From JAQGMV01 sp035626595 (lineage in GTDB: Bacteria; Pseudomonadota; Gammaproteobacteria; Burkholderiales; SG8-41), in assembly GCA_035626595.1 (NCBI GenBank), contig DASPNJ010000139.1:68789-132788 (forward strand): 64,000 nt of DNA. Direction: 5' to 3'. The notes under the pieces were generated by a model. It worked only from the letters and a program-made list of their open reading frames with translations. It searched no databases and was not told where the DNA came from. Below are positions 1 to 11,489 of this stretch, piece by piece. The position numbers were made by a program, and so were the translations under genes. The first letter of the stretch is position 1. Each line of letters begins with the position of its first letter.

Positions 1-884
1 ACCACCATGAAGAGACTGGATACGAGATTGAACGCGGCGATCGCGATGATGAAAAAGAGCAGCAGCGACATCATGCGTTTTTCGAGATCGACGGCCCGGA
101 AGTACGTCGCGTTCATGCGCGTCCAGTCCACCAGCATCACGCTCGGCGGCATTTTGGCGGCCAGCTCGCGCGCCACCGCCGGCGCGCGGAAGAGATCTTC
201 GAGCTTCAAGCGCACGCCGGTCACCTGATCGCCCATCGCGTACAGCCGCTGCGCATCCTGCATGTGCACCAGCGCGAGCGTGGAGTCGATCTCGTAGTGG
301 CCGATGTTGAAGGTGCCGACGACGGTGAACTGGCGCAGCCGCGGCAGGATCCCGGCTGGCGTCACCTGCCCCTGCGGCGCGACGAGCACGACGCGATCGC
401 CGGGCATCGCGCCCAGGCCCCGTGCGAGCGGCTCTCCCAGGATGATGTTGTATTCCCCCGGGCGCAGCGCCGCGAGCTCGCCGCGGCGCATGCTGCGCCC
501 GAGATCGTCGACCTGCTCTTCGAGCTCCGGCTCGATGCCGCGCAGGAACACGCCGCGCACGTGCCCGCCGCTCGTCAGCAGCCCCTGCGCGGAGACGTAC
601 GGCGCCGTGCCCTTGACTTCGGGATGCTTCGCCACGGTCTGCGCGATCGACTGCCAGTCCGGCAGCCCCTCGTTCAATCCCTGCACCTGCACGTGCGCAA
701 CCGCGCCGAGCATGCGCGTGCGCACTTCCCGCTGAAAGCCGTTGAACACCGAGAGCACCGTGATCAGCACCGTCATGCCAAGCGCGATCCCGATGATCGA
801 GATGAGCGAGATCACGGAAATGAAACGCGTGCGCTGGCGGGACCGCGTGTAGCGCAGCCCGATGAAGGCCTCGAAGGATTTCAC
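1..884 (-). CDS. lolC: Lipoprotein-releasing ABC permease, LolC/LolE family (partial)
   Basis: Inner-membrane permease subunit of the LolCDE complex, which extracts lipoproteins from the inner membrane and hands them to LolA. About 294 codons are visible, read leftwards from a GTG at 884-882; the 3' end is cut by the window edge, against a usual length near 415 residues. The start has the family's opening, F-x-A-F-I-G-L-R-Y followed by R-S-R-x-R-x-R-F, then a first membrane segment (ISVISLISIIGIALGM) and S-V-F-N-G-F. A long periplasmic domain follows, and a second membrane segment begins near the edge. There is no clear Shine-Dalgarno. Betaproteobacteria often have one LolC/E protein, so C versus E cannot be decided. 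Confidence -1.
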   Translation of the reverse strand, partial: MKSFEAFIGLRYTRSRQRTRFISVISLISIIGIALGMTVLITVLSVFNGFQREVRTRMLGAVAHVQVQGLNEGLPDWQSIAQTVAKHPEVKGTAPYVSAQGLLTSGGHVRGVFLRGIEPELEEQVDDLGRSMRRGELAALRPGEYNIILGEPLARGLGAMPGDRVVLVAPQGQVTPAGILPRLRQFTVVGTFNIGHYEIDSTLALVHMQDAQRLYAMGDQVTGVRLKLEDLFRAPAVARELAAKMPPSVMLVDWTRMNATYFRAVDLEKRMMSLLLFFIIAIAAFNLVSSLFMV

Positions 885-944
885 GTGACGCGTGGGCGGG
901 ACGAAAGGCGAGAGTTTGCCACACGCGATGAGTAAACTCACTCG

Positions 945-1973
945 ATGAACTGCACGCTGCTCATACCCGGCCTCTTCTGGGCGCGCGAGACTGCGGACGC
1001 AGTGCTGAGCGGCATCGAGCTGCCGGCGCTCACCGAGCTTCTCTCGCGCGCGCGCAGGCAGCCCGTCACTCACGGCACACTCGCCGCGTGGCTATGCGCA
1101 TCGCACGGCATCGCGCGGCAGCGCGACTGGCCGATCGCGCCGCTCACGCTGGCGCATGACGGCGTCGACCCCGGCGATGCGTACTGGCTGCGCGCCGATC
1201 CGGTGCATATCCGCGTGGAGCGCGACGGGCTCACGTTCGTCGCAACGGCGCTGCTCGCGCTGTCCGACGAGGAATCGCAGGCGCTCGCCGCCTCGCTGAA
1301 AGCGCATTTCGAAGCGATCGGAATAGCGTTCCATGCGCCGAGCGCTCGCCGCTGGTACGTAAACGCCGCAGGCACGCCCGATCTCGTCACGCACGCGCCG
1401 GACGAAGTCGCGGGCCGGGACGTGCAGGCGAGCCTTCCCCACGGCGACGATGCGCTGCAATGGCACGGCGTCTTCAACGAAGCGCAGATGCTCCTGCACG
1501 CGCATCCGGTGAACGCCGGGCGCGAGGACTGCGGCGCGCCGACGGTGAACTCGATATGGTTCTGGGGGGGCGGTACGCGGCCGCGTGTCGCCACGCGGCC
1601 TTTCACGCACGTCTGGAGCGACAACGCCGAAGCGACTGCAGTCGCCGCCGCCAGTGGTGCACGCACAGCGGCTCTACCAGGCGAGGCGCAAACACTGTTG
1701 CAGCAGGCGCATGACGCGACGCCGGAGCATCTCGTCGTGCTCGACCAACTCGCCGCGCCCGCCGCGTATCGCGATGCCGACGTCTGGCGCGACCGTTTGG
1801 CGCAGCTCGAGCCGGCGTGGTTCTCGCCGCTCGCCGCCGCGCTGCGCAGCGGCACGCTGAAACGGCTCACGCTCATCGCGCTCGCCACCGATGGTGGCGT
1901 CCGTTTCGACGTGACGCGCGGCGACCTCCTGAAGTTCTGGCGGGGCCGCAAGCCGTTGTCGCAGCTCGCGTGA
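945..1973 (+). CDS. RpfE-like conserved protein of unknown function
   Basis: A 342-residue soluble-looking protein opening with C-T-L-L-I-P-G-L-F-W, resembling the RpfE-type / phosphoglycerate-mutase-like family often found beside recJ in betaproteobacteria. I recognise it by that opening, the central N-S-I-W-F-W-G-G-G motif, length and position, not by an active site. No signal peptide or membrane segment is seen. The start is ATG at 945; a TAAACT hexamer at 933-938 lies 6 nt upstream and no ribosome-binding site is visible, so the mRNA may be leaderless. Its stop overlaps the recJ start by four bases (GTGA), implying a shared transcript. The molecular function is unknown. Confidence -1.
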   Translation: MNCTLLIPGLFWARETADAVLSGIELPALTELLSRARRQPVTHGTLAAWLCASHGIARQRDWPIAPLTLAHDGVDPGDAYWLRADPVHIRVERDGLTFVATALLALSDEESQALAASLKAHFEAIGIAFHAPSARRWYVNAAGTPDLVTHAPDEVAGRDVQASLPHGDDALQWHGVFNEAQMLLHAHPVNAGREDCGAPTVNSIWFWGGGTRPRVATRPFTHVWSDNAEATAVAAASGARTAALPGEAQTLLQQAHDATPEHLVVLDQLAAPAAYRDADVWRDRLAQLEPAWFSPLAAALRSGTLKRLTLIALATDGGVRFDVTRGDLLKFWRGRKPLSQLA

Positions 1974-3661
1974 GCGCGCCGCTGATCGTCGAGCGCGCGG
2001 TGCCGTCCGACGCAGCGGCACGCCTCGCGGCATCGGGCTATGACCCGCTGTTCGCGCGCATCTACGCTGCGCGCGGCGTCTGCTCACCCGGCGAGCTCGA
2101 CGATGCGTTTGAGCGCCTCCACGCGCCGGACGCCCTGCTCAACGTGAAGCACATGGCACGGCTGCTGGCCGATGCGATCGCCGCGCGCGCCCGGCTCCTC
2201 ATCGTCGCGGACTACGATGCCGACGGTGCGACCGCCTGCGCGCTGGGTTTGCGCGCGCTGCGCCGCTTCGGCGCGATCGCGGATTATCTGGTGCCGAATC
2301 GCTTCGACTACGGCTACGGTCTTACGCCGGAGATCGTGCGGCTCGCCCACGAGCGGTTCACGCCCGACGTGCTGATCACGGTGGACAACGGCATCGCGAG
2401 CATCGACGGCGTGGCGCAAGCGAACCGCCTGGGCATGCGCGTGCTCGTCACCGACCATCATCTGCCGGCCCCTGTGCTGCCGGACGCGTGGTGCATCGTC
2501 AACCCGAACCAGCCAGGTTGTGATTTTCCGAGCAAGCATCTCGCGGGCGTGGGCGTGATGTTCTATCTCATGGTCGCGCTGCGCGCCGAGCTTCGCGCGC
2601 GCGGTGCGCCCGAAGGCGAGGTTGCGCTCGCCGGGCTGCTCGACCTGGTCGCGCTCGGTACCGTGGCGGACGTGGTCCGTCTGGATGCGAACAACCGCGT
2701 GCTGGTGCAGCAGGGCCTTAAACGCATACGAGCGGGGCGGATGCAGCCCGGGATCAGTGCGCTCTTCGAAGCCGCGGGACGCGATGCCGCGCGCGCATCC
2801 GCCTACGATCTCGGATTCGCGCTGGGGCCGCGGCTCAACGCCGCCGGACGGCTGACCGACATGTCGCTCGGCATCGAATGCCTGGTCACCGACGACGCAT
2901 CGCGGGCGGCCGAGATCGCGCACGCGCTCGATCGGCTGAACCGCGAGCGCCGTGAGATCGAGGCCGGGATGCAGGAGTCCGCGCTGGCCGCGATCGGCGA
3001 CACTTGCGCCGACGCGTGCACCCTCGCGCTCTTCGATCCGGACTGGCACCAGGGGGTGATCGGCATCGTCGCCTCGCGCCTGCGGGAACGCTTTCACCGT
3101 CCGGCCGTCGCGTTCGCGCGCGGTGGCAACGGCGAGATCAAGGGCTCGGCACGGTCGATTCCGGGGCTGCATCTGCGCGACGCGCTCGATATCGTCACGA
3201 AGCGCTACCCCGGTCTCGTGCTGCGCTTCGGCGGTCACGCCGCAGCCGCCGGCCTCACGCTGCGCGAAGCCGATTTCAGTGTCTTTCGCAGCGCTTTCGA
3301 GCAGACGGTGCGCGAGCTCGTCACGCCTGCCGATCTCGAACGCCAGCTCGAAACCGACGGCTCGCTGGAGCCCGATGCGATCACGTTCAAGCTCGCGCGC
3401 ACGGTATGCGATCGCGTCTGGGGCCAGGGTTTTCCGGAGCCGCGCTTTTTCGATGCGTTCGATGTCGCCGCCCATCGCGTCGTGGGTGGACAACACGCGA
3501 AGCTCGCGTTGCGCCGCGGCGCGCGCACCTACGAGGGCATGCTGTTCCGCGAGACGGATGCGCTGCCCGAGCGTATCGAAGCCGTTTACCGGCTCGACGT
3601 GAACGAGTTCGGCGGCACGCTCGGCCTGCAACTGACGCTGGACTACTGGCGGCCGGTATAA
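1970..3661 (+). CDS. recJ: Single-stranded-DNA-specific exonuclease RecJ
   Basis: 5'-to-3' single-strand exonuclease of recombination and mismatch repair. The 563-residue product has the DHH phosphoesterase signatures: A-D-Y-D-A-D-G-A near residue 80 and V-T-D-H-H near 160, both metal-binding. A DHHA1-type domain follows with the R-F-G-G-H-A-A-A-A-G motif. Length matches the family (about 565-577). I chose GTG at 1970 because the protein then opens in the usual place and overlaps the upstream stop as GTGA; the longer in-frame extension to 1817 runs inside the previous gene and looks like out-of-frame coding. The recJ stop codon lies inside a TATAAT that probably serves prfB. Confidence -1.
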   Translation: MSAPLIVERAVPSDAAARLAASGYDPLFARIYAARGVCSPGELDDAFERLHAPDALLNVKHMARLLADAIAARARLLIVADYDADGATACALGLRALRRFGAIADYLVPNRFDYGYGLTPEIVRLAHERFTPDVLITVDNGIASIDGVAQANRLGMRVLVTDHHLPAPVLPDAWCIVNPNQPGCDFPSKHLAGVGVMFYLMVALRAELRARGAPEGEVALAGLLDLVALGTVADVVRLDANNRVLVQQGLKRIRAGRMQPGISALFEAAGRDAARASAYDLGFALGPRLNAAGRLTDMSLGIECLVTDDASRAAEIAHALDRLNRERREIEAGMQESALAAIGDTCADACTLALFDPDWHQGVIGIVASRLRERFHRPAVAFARGGNGEIKGSARSIPGLHLRDALDIVTKRYPGLVLRFGGHAAAAGLTLREADFSVFRSAFEQTVRELVTPADLERQLETDGSLEPDAITFKLARTVCDRVWGQGFPEPRFFDAFDVAAHRVVGGQHAKLALRRGARTYEGMLFRETDALPERIEAVYRLDVNEFGGTLGLQLTLDYWRPV

Positions 3662-3662
3662 T
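3657..3662 (+). promoter_or_regulatory. Candidate -10 element of prfB
   Basis: A perfect TATAAT overlaps the recJ stop codon (TAA at 3659-3661) and ends 7 nt before the prfB ATG at 3670. Transcription would begin at or next to the start codon, giving a leaderless prfB mRNA independent of recJ. The upstream -35 match is weak (CTGACG with a long spacer), so this is inference. Confidence -1.
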
Positions 3663-3669
3663 TCGCGCC

Positions 3670-4774
3670 ATGGAATCGGAACAGATCAACATCATCGCCA
3701 AGCGGCTCGAAGACGTCGAGGGTCGCGCCGCCGCGCTGCGGAGGTATCTTTGACTTCGACCAGAAAAAGCTGCGGCTGAGCGAAGTCGAACGGCTCACCG
3801 AAGACCCCGCGATCTGGAACGAGCCTGCGCGCGCGCAGGAGCTCGGCAAGGAGCGCAAGACCCTCGAAGGTGTCGTGCAGACGCTGGAGCGCCTCTCCGA
3901 CGGCGTGCGCGACGCGAAAGAGCTGTTCGAAATCGCGCGTGACGAAAACGACGACGACACGCTGAAGAGCGTCTCCGACGATGCCTCGATCCTGGAGCGC
4001 ACCGTCGACGATCTCGAGTTCCGGCGGATGTTCTCGAATCCTGCGGACCCGAACAACTGCTTCGTGGACATCCAGGCGGGCTCCGGCGGCACGGAAGCGC
4101 AGGACTGGGCTGCGATGCTCCAGCGGATGTACCTGCGCTACTGCGAGCGCAAGGGCTTCAGGGTCGAGGTGCTGGAAGAGTCGCCGGGCGAGGTGGCGGG
4201 GCTCAAGAGCTCGACGTTCAAGGTGGCCGGCGACTACGCTTACGGTCATCTGCGCAGCGAGACCGGCGTCCACCGGCTTGTGCGCAAGTCGCCGTTCGAC
4301 GCGAACAACCGCCGCCATACCTCCTTCGCGAGCGTGTTCGTCTATCCGGAAGTCGACGAGACGATCGAGATCGACGTGAATCCCGCGGACCTGCGCGTCG
4401 ACACCTATCGCGCCTCGGGCGCGGGCGGCCAGCACGTGAACAAGACCGATTCCGCGGTGCGCATCACGCACCTGCCGACCGGTATCGTCGTGCAGTGCCA
4501 GAACGACCGCTCGCAGCACCGCAACCGCGCCGAAGCCATGGCGCTGCTCAAATCGAAGCTCTACGAGCAGGAGCTGCGCAAGCGCACCGAGGAAAAGCAG
4601 GCGCTCGAAGACACCAAGACCGACATCGGCTGGGGACACCAGATCCGGTCGTACGTGCTCGACCAGTCGCGCATCAAGGACCTGCGCACCAACGTGGAGA
4701 TCGGCAACACGCAGAGCGTGCTCGACGGCGATCTCGATCCTTTCATCTCGGCAAGCCTCAAACAGGGTCTATAG
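3670..4774 (+). CDS. prfB: Peptide chain release factor 2 (programmed +1 frameshift)
   Basis: RF2 recognises UGA and UAA stop codons and triggers peptide release. The gene is in two frames: codons 1-27 from ATG 3670 end at an in-frame TGA (3751-3753); a +1 shift after CTT (3748-3750) resumes at 3752 and runs to 4774, giving about 367 residues. S-P-F (about 207-209, the stop-codon-reading tripeptide) and G-G-Q (about 252-254, the hydrolysis loop) are intact. The residue four before GGQ is Ala, corresponding to the Ala/Thr-246 site of E. coli RF2. lysS follows 2 nt downstream, the classic prfB-lysS order. Efficiency of frameshifting sets RF2 autoregulation. Confidence -1.
3740..3753 (+). promoter_or_regulatory. 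prfB programmed frameshift site
   Basis: An internal Shine-Dalgarno-like GGAGG (3740-3744) is followed by TAT and the slippery CTT-TGA. This reproduces the known RF2 arrangement: the SD close to the P site pushes the ribosome forward one base when UGA is decoded slowly, so low RF2 raises RF2 synthesis. Confidence -1.
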
Positions 4775-4776
4775 CG

Positions 4777-6275
<1,499 letters not shown>

Positions 6276-6279
<4 letters not shown>

Positions 6280-8225
6280 AACCGCTGTGGACGCCGTCGC
6301 CGGAGCGCGTCGCGCGGGCGAATCTCACGTCGTTCATGAGTGACGTTCGCGGGCGCTACGGCGTTGACGCGACGGATTATCCGCAGCTCCACGCGTGGTC
6401 GATCGAGAAGCCGGAGCAATTCTGGCCGGCGGTCTGGAGCTACGGCGGAGTCGTCGGCGACCGGGGCGCGGAGCCCGTGCTCGTGAACGGCGATCGCATG
6501 CCCGGCGCCACCTGGTTCCCGAACGCGCGGCTCAATTTCGCCGAGAACCTGTTGCGCCGGCGCGACGATGCGCGCGCGCTCGTCTTCTGGGGCGAGGAGC
6601 ACGTCCGGCGCACGATGACCTACGCCGAGCTCTACGAGAAGGTCAGCCGCGTTGCGCAGGCGCTGCGCGCTTGCGGCGTCGGCCGCGGCGACCGCGTCGC
6701 CGGGTATCTCCCGAACATGCCGGAAGCGATCGTCGCGATGCTGGCGGCGACGAGCATCGGCGCCATCTGGTCGTCGTGCTCGCCGGATTTCGGCGTGCAG
6801 GGTGTCGTCGATCGCTTCGGGCAGATCGGGGCCAAGGTACTGTTCGCCGCCGACGGTTATTACTACGGCGGCAAGACGATCGACCTCATGCCGCGGCTGC
6901 GCGACGTGCTGGAGAGGCTCCCGACCGTCGAACGCCTGGTGATCGTCCCCTACACCCGCGAGCCGCCGCCGATCGAAGGCGTTTCGCGCGCGCAGACGCT
7001 GGAGGCGTTCGTCCAGCCGTTCCGCGCCGGCGCGGTCGAATTCGAGCGCCTGCCGTTCGACCATCCGCTGTACATCCTGTATTCCTCGGGCACGACCGGG
7101 GTGCCCAAGTGCATCGTGCACGGCGCCGGGGGCACCCTACTCCAGCACCTCAAGGAGCATCGGCTGCACACCGATCTGAAAACCGGCGATCGGCTGTTCT
7201 ATTTCACGACCTGCGGCTGGATGATGTGGAACTGGCTCGCTTCGGGTCTGGCGGCCGGCGCGACGCTGATGCTCTACGACGGCTCGCCGTTCGTGCGCGA
7301 GGGCCGCATGCTCTTCGATTTCGCGGCCGAGGAGCGCATCGACGTGCTGGGCACGTCGGCCAAATTCATCGACGCGTGCGCCAAGGCAGGTCTCGAACCA
7401 CTGCGCACGCATGACCTCGCGTCGGTGAAGACGATCCTCTCCACCGGTTCCCCGCTCGCGCCCGAAGGCTTCGACTACGTGTACGGCCGCGTGAAATCCG
7501 ACGTGCAGCTCGCCTCGATCTCCGGCGGCACCGACATCATCTCGTGCTTCGCGCTCGGCAATCCGATCGGGCCGGTGTGGCGCGGCGAGATCCAGTGCCG
7601 CGGCCTCGGCATGAAAGTCGAGGTATTCGACGACGACGGCCGTCCGGTGCGCCGGCAGAAAGGCGAGCTCGTGTGCACGGCGCCTTTTCCGTCGATGCCC
7701 GTCGGCTTCTGGAACGATCTGGACGGCGCGCGGTACCGCGCCGCGTATTTCGAGCGTTTCCCGGGGGTCTGGCACCACGGCGACTACGTCGAGCTGACGC
7801 AGCACGACGGGCTCGTTATCTACGGCCGCTCCGATGCGGTGCTCAACCCGGGCGGCGTGCGCATCGGAACCGCCGAGATCTACCGTCAGGTCGAGCAGCT
7901 CGACGAAGTCGTGGAGAGCCTCGCAATCGGGCAGGACTGGGCGAACGACGTGCGTGTGGTCCTGTTCGTGCGGCTGCGCGAAGGGCTCACCCTGGATGAC
8001 GCCCTCGCGGAGCGCATCCGGCGCCGGATCCGTGAAAACGCGACGCCGCGCCACGTGCCGGCGCGGGTCGTTCAGGTCGCGGACATTCCGCGGACCAAGA
8101 GCGGCAAGATCGTCGAGCTCGCGGTACGCAACGTGGTGCACGGGCAGGCCGTCAAGAACGTCGAGGCGCTCGCGAATCCCGAAGCACTGGAATTGTTCCG
8201 CAACCGCCCGGAGCTCCAGACCTGA
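6276..8225 (+). CDS. aacS: Acetoacetyl-CoA synthetase (acetoacetate-CoA ligase)
   Basis: ATP-dependent ligase of the ANL superfamily that activates acetoacetate to acetoacetyl-CoA, linking ketone bodies to PHB or acetyl-CoA metabolism. 649 residues, the usual length. Visible are an N-terminal ACAS_N region, the AMP-binding P-loop Y-S-S-G-T-T-G-V-P-K (about 266-276), T-C-G-W-M-M-W-N-W (about 310), typical of acetoacetyl-CoA synthetases, and the C-terminal T-K-S-G-K whose last Lys (about 607) is the adenylation residue. It overlaps lysS by ATGA. Acetoacetyl-CoA made here could feed the phaB/phaC genes about 9 kb downstream. Other short acyl-CoA synthetases are possible but less likely. Confidence -1.
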
Positions 8226-8230
8226 GACTT

Positions 8231-8295
8231 CGTCATTCCGGCGCGAGGCCGGAATCCAGTACCGCGCTGGACCCCGGCCTTCGCCGGGGGTGACG
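8231..8295. repeat. REP-like intergenic double stem-loop
   Basis: The element begins CGTCATTCCGGC and ends GGGGGTGACG. The first hairpin pairs ATTCCGGC with GCCGGAAT around GCGAG; the second pairs CCCCGGC with GCCGGGG around CTTC. This is a familiar type of dispersed intergenic repeat in proteobacterial genomes. A related CCCGC/GCGGG element is at 23098-23151. It lies downstream of aacS and may act as a 3'-end stabiliser; there is no U-tract. Confidence -1.
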
Positions 8296-8435
8296 GTTTT
8301 CTGGCTCAGCTTTTGCTCTCTACCGGCTGTCACACCCGCCGCAGACCTGTTTCGAGGTGTAACAGCGTGTAAAAGCCCGGCACGGGCGACACGACCGGCG
8401 GTCAGTACCGGCGAGGCAGAACAAAGGAGATCACC

Positions 8436-9146
8436 ATGGCGGATACCAGTTTGAAGACCCACCCGTTGATCGTGATCGCCGCGACGGCGGTGATACTCAC
8501 GTGTTTGCTCGCGATCGGCATCATGACCGGCATCGTGCCGAGCCCGATCGGGCGCGATCGCGGCATCGTGCAGGGCGATTCGACGGCCGTGCAGGGACGA
8601 TCGGCATCGGTCGAAGCGCGGATCGCGTCGCAGGAGCGCTCCACTTCAGCGACCGCCGACGCGCCGCAGGCGGCACCCCGGCCGCGATTGAGCAAGCGCG
8701 AGGCAGGCACACCGACCGGCGCCACGGCCTCCCGCTCACCGTCGCAAAGCGTCGCGGGCAGCGAGCCCGCTTCGAGCGCGGCGCCGGCGGCACCCAAGGT
8801 TGCCGCCGTGTGCACGAACTGCGGCAGGATCACCTCGGTGCGTGCCGTCACGCAACAGGGCGAAGCAGGCCTGCTCGGGCCGGCGGCGGGGGGCGCAGTC
8901 GGCGGCCTCATCGGCAACCAGATCGGGAGCGGGTCCGGCAACACGATCGCGACGATCGCCGGAGCGGCGCTCGGCGCCGGCGTCGGCACCGAAGTGGAGC
9001 GCCGCGCGAAATCGACGACGCATTACGTGGTGGGCGTGCGGCTCGAGAACGGCACGACGCGGAGCTTCACTTACCGTTCCGCGCCGGGATTCCAGCAGGG
9101 CGACCGTGTGCGAATCGTTGACGGGCGGCTGGTACGCGATTCTTAG
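8436..9146 (+). CDS. Glycine-zipper 2TM-domain envelope protein
   Basis: A 236-residue membrane-anchored protein. A hydrophobic segment lies near residues 12-33 (signal anchor), followed by a Ser/Ala/Pro-rich disordered linker, a C-x-x-C (about 127-130), and a glycine-zipper block around 150-188 (G-G-A-V-G-G-L-I-G-N-Q-I-G-S-G) typical of the Rick_17kDa/SlyB-like outer-membrane family. The C-terminal strand region resembles the end of that family. A strong Shine-Dalgarno (AAGGAGAT) precedes ATG 8436. The gene stands alone and is followed by a terminator. The role is probably envelope integrity; the exact function is unknown. Confidence -1.
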   Translation: MADTSLKTHPLIVIAATAVILTCLLAIGIMTGIVPSPIGRDRGIVQGDSTAVQGRSASVEARIASQERSTSATADAPQAAPRPRLSKREAGTPTGATASRSPSQSVAGSEPASSAAPAAPKVAAVCTNCGRITSVRAVTQQGEAGLLGPAAGGAVGGLIGNQIGSGSGNTIATIAGAALGAGVGTEVERRAKSTTHYVVGVRLENGTTRSFTYRSAPGFQQGDRVRIVDGRLVRDS

Positions 9147-9193
9147 TCTTCCCCTCACGCTCACCCTCTCCCCCGAAGGCGGGCGAGAGAACG

Positions 9194-9223
9194 AACCGCG
9201 CCCCGAGGCGCGGTTTGTTTTTT
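9194..9223 (+). terminator. Rho-independent terminator
   Basis: A perfect 9-bp stem (AACCGCGCC at 9194-9202 with GGCGCGGTT at 9207-9215), loop CCGA, followed by a T-rich run to 9223. It ends the glycine-zipper gene and separates it from copA. Confidence -1.
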
Positions 9224-9242
9224 GCGGCGCTAGACTCCGATC

Positions 9243-11468
9243 ATGAACGACGCTTTGCCGACACTCGATGCGTCGGATCGGTCGGGCAGCGCGCCTGAAC
9301 GCATCCTCGATCTCGCGCTGGAAGGCATGACATGCGCCGCCTGTGCGGCGCGCATCGAGAAAGTGCTCAACCGGATGCCCGGCGTGTCCGCAACGGTCAA
9401 TTTCGCGACCGAGAAAGCGCGCGTGCAGTACGCGCCCGGGAGCACGGACCTCGAGCGCATCATCGGCGCGGTGCGCAAGGCGGGCTACGACGCGCGTCCG
9501 CTCGACGCGCAGGCGCGCACGCGCGAGGACGCGCGGCAGGCGAGCGCGTACCGCAGGGAGCTCGCGCGCTTCTGGATCTCGGTCGCCCTGACCGCGCCGT
9601 TCATCGCCCAGATGCTCGCGATGTTCGCCGGCGTACGTCACGACCTGATCCCCGGATGGCTCCAGCTCGTGCTCGCGACGCCGGTGCAGATCTGGATCGG
9701 CCGCCGCTTCTACGTGGGCGCATGGCACGCCTTGCGCGGCGGCGGCGCGAACATGGACGTGCTGATCGCGCTCGGCACCACGATGGCATACGCGTACAGT
9801 GCCGCGGTCGTCGTGCTCGCGCTGCCGTTGCACCTGTACTTCGAGGCGAGCACCGCGATCATCACGCTGGTCCTCATGGGCAAGCTCCTCGAGGCGCGCG
9901 CGCGATCGCGCGCATCGGCCGCGATCGAGGCGCTGGTGCGCCTGCAGCCGAGGACCGCGCACGTCGAGCGGAGCGGTGCGCTGGTGGACATACCTGTCGC
10001 GCAGATGCACGTCGGCGATCTCTTCGATGTGCGGCCCGGCGAGAACGTGCCGGTGGACGGGATCGTCGTCGCGGGCGAGTCGAGCGTGAACGAGTCGATG
10101 CTGACCGGCGAGAGCGCGCCGATCGTCAAATCACCCGAAGCGCGCGTGTTCGCGGGCACGGTCAACAACGACGGCGTGCTCCGATGCCGCGCGACGGGCA
10201 TCGGCGCCGACACCGCGATCGCGGCCATCATCCGGCTCGTCGAGGAGGCCCAGGGCTCGAAAGCACCCATTCAGCGGCTCGCGGACCGTGTATCCGGTGT
10301 GTTCGTGCCCGTCGTCGTCGCAATCGCGGCCGCGACGCTCGCGCTGGCGTGGTGGACCACCGGTGACGGCGCGATCGCGCTCGTGCGCAGCGTCGCGGTG
10401 CTGGTCATCGCATGCCCGTGCGCGCTGGGTCTCGCGACGCCCACCGCGATCATGGTCGGGACCGGGGCGGGCGCGCGGGCGGGCACGCTGATCCGCAACG
10501 CCGCCGCGCTCGAGCTTGCCGCCCGCATCGACACCCTGATCGTGGACAAGACGGGAACGCTGACAACCGGCTCGCCGCGCGTTACCGACGTCATCGCCTT
10601 CGATCCAAGCTCGCACGACGACGTCGTGCGCGTGGCCGCAAGCCTCGAGCTCGGCTCGGAGCACCCGCTCGCGCGCGCGGTGGACGCCTACGCCGCCGCG
10701 AAAGGCCTGGCAACGCATCCCGTGACCGGCTTTCGGGCGATCGCCGGCAAAGGCGTAAGCGGACGTATCGATGGCGCAACCGCGGCGGCCGGCACGCCCC
10801 GCTTCATCGCCGAGCTCGGTATTGCGCTCGAGCCCGCTGCGCTCGAACCTCTGGAACGCGACGGCAAGACTGCGATCGTCGTTGCGCGGGACGCACGCGC
10901 GATCGGCGCCATCGCATTTGCCGATACCGTTCGACCGACCTCGCGCGCCGCAGTCAGCGCACTCGCTGCGATGGGCATCGATGTCACCATGGTGACCGGA
11001 GGCAATGCCGCGACTGCCGCTGTGATTGCGCGCGACGTCGGAATCGCGCGCTACGAGGCAGAAGTATTGCCGGACGCGAAAGCCCAGCGGGTCAACGCGC
11101 TCAAGCTCGCAGGGCACACCGTGGGCATGGTGGGCGACGGCGTGAACGACGCCCCCGCGCTCGCTCACGCGGATGTGAGCTTCGCGGTCGGCGCCGGGTC
11201 GGACGTGGCGATCAATGCGGCCGACATTACGCTCATGCGCAACGACATGATCGGTGTAGTGGACGCGATTCGGCTCTCGCGCGCCACGCTCGCCAAGATC
11301 CGCCAAAACCTGTTCTTCGCGTTCTTCTACAACGTGCTCGGCATTCCGCTCGCGGCGCTCGGGCTGTTGAATCCGGTGATCGCGGGCGCGGCGATGGCGC
11401 TGTCCTCGGTGTCGGTCGTCACGAACTCGCTGCTGCTCAAACGCTGGAAAGCGGTTCGGTTATCGTAA
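9243..11468 (+). CDS. copA: Copper-exporting P1B-type ATPase
   Basis: Pumps Cu(I) out of the cytoplasm using ATP. 741 residues: one N-terminal heavy-metal-associated domain with G-M-T-C-A-A-C (Cys31, Cys34), the membrane Cys-Pro-Cys metal site (about 391-393), the phosphorylated D-K-T-G-T-L-T (Asp435), and the hinge G-D-G-V-N-D-A-P near 631. All key residues are intact. The start ATG 9243 has no Shine-Dalgarno; a TAGACT hexamer sits 6 nt before it. copZ follows after a 57-bp gap carrying a stem-loop repeat. No CueR-type regulator gene or clear CueR dyad is seen nearby. Confidence -1.
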   Translation: MNDALPTLDASDRSGSAPERILDLALEGMTCAACAARIEKVLNRMPGVSATVNFATEKARVQYAPGSTDLERIIGAVRKAGYDARPLDAQARTREDARQASAYRRELARFWISVALTAPFIAQMLAMFAGVRHDLIPGWLQLVLATPVQIWIGRRFYVGAWHALRGGGANMDVLIALGTTMAYAYSAAVVVLALPLHLYFEASTAIITLVLMGKLLEARARSRASAAIEALVRLQPRTAHVERSGALVDIPVAQMHVGDLFDVRPGENVPVDGIVVAGESSVNESMLTGESAPIVKSPEARVFAGTVNNDGVLRCRATGIGADTAIAAIIRLVEEAQGSKAPIQRLADRVSGVFVPVVVAIAAATLALAWWTTGDGAIALVRSVAVLVIACPCALGLATPTAIMVGTGAGARAGTLIRNAAALELAARIDTLIVDKTGTLTTGSPRVTDVIAFDPSSHDDVVRVAASLELGSEHPLARAVDAYAAAKGLATHPVTGFRAIAGKGVSGRIDGATAAAGTPRFIAELGIALEPAALEPLERDGKTAIVVARDARAIGAIAFADTVRPTSRAAVSALAAMGIDVTMVTGGNAATAAVIARDVGIARYEAEVLPDAKAQRVNALKLAGHTVGMVGDGVNDAPALAHADVSFAVGAGSDVAINAADITLMRNDMIGVVDAIRLSRATLAKIRQNLFFAFFYNVLGIPLAALGLLNPVIAGAAMALSSVSVVTNSLLLKRWKAVRLS

Positions 11469-11489
11469 GGTCGGTCGAGAATGCACCAC

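Noticed and set aside
264..935. Long plus-strand open frame antisense to the LolC/E permease
   Set aside because: The minus strand encodes a clear permease; high GC makes stop codons rare in other frames. The plus frame has no family features and is His/Arg-rich.
2084..3631. 515-codon minus-strand frame antisense to recJ
   Set aside because: RecJ is intact and conserved; the antisense frame lacks recognisable domains.
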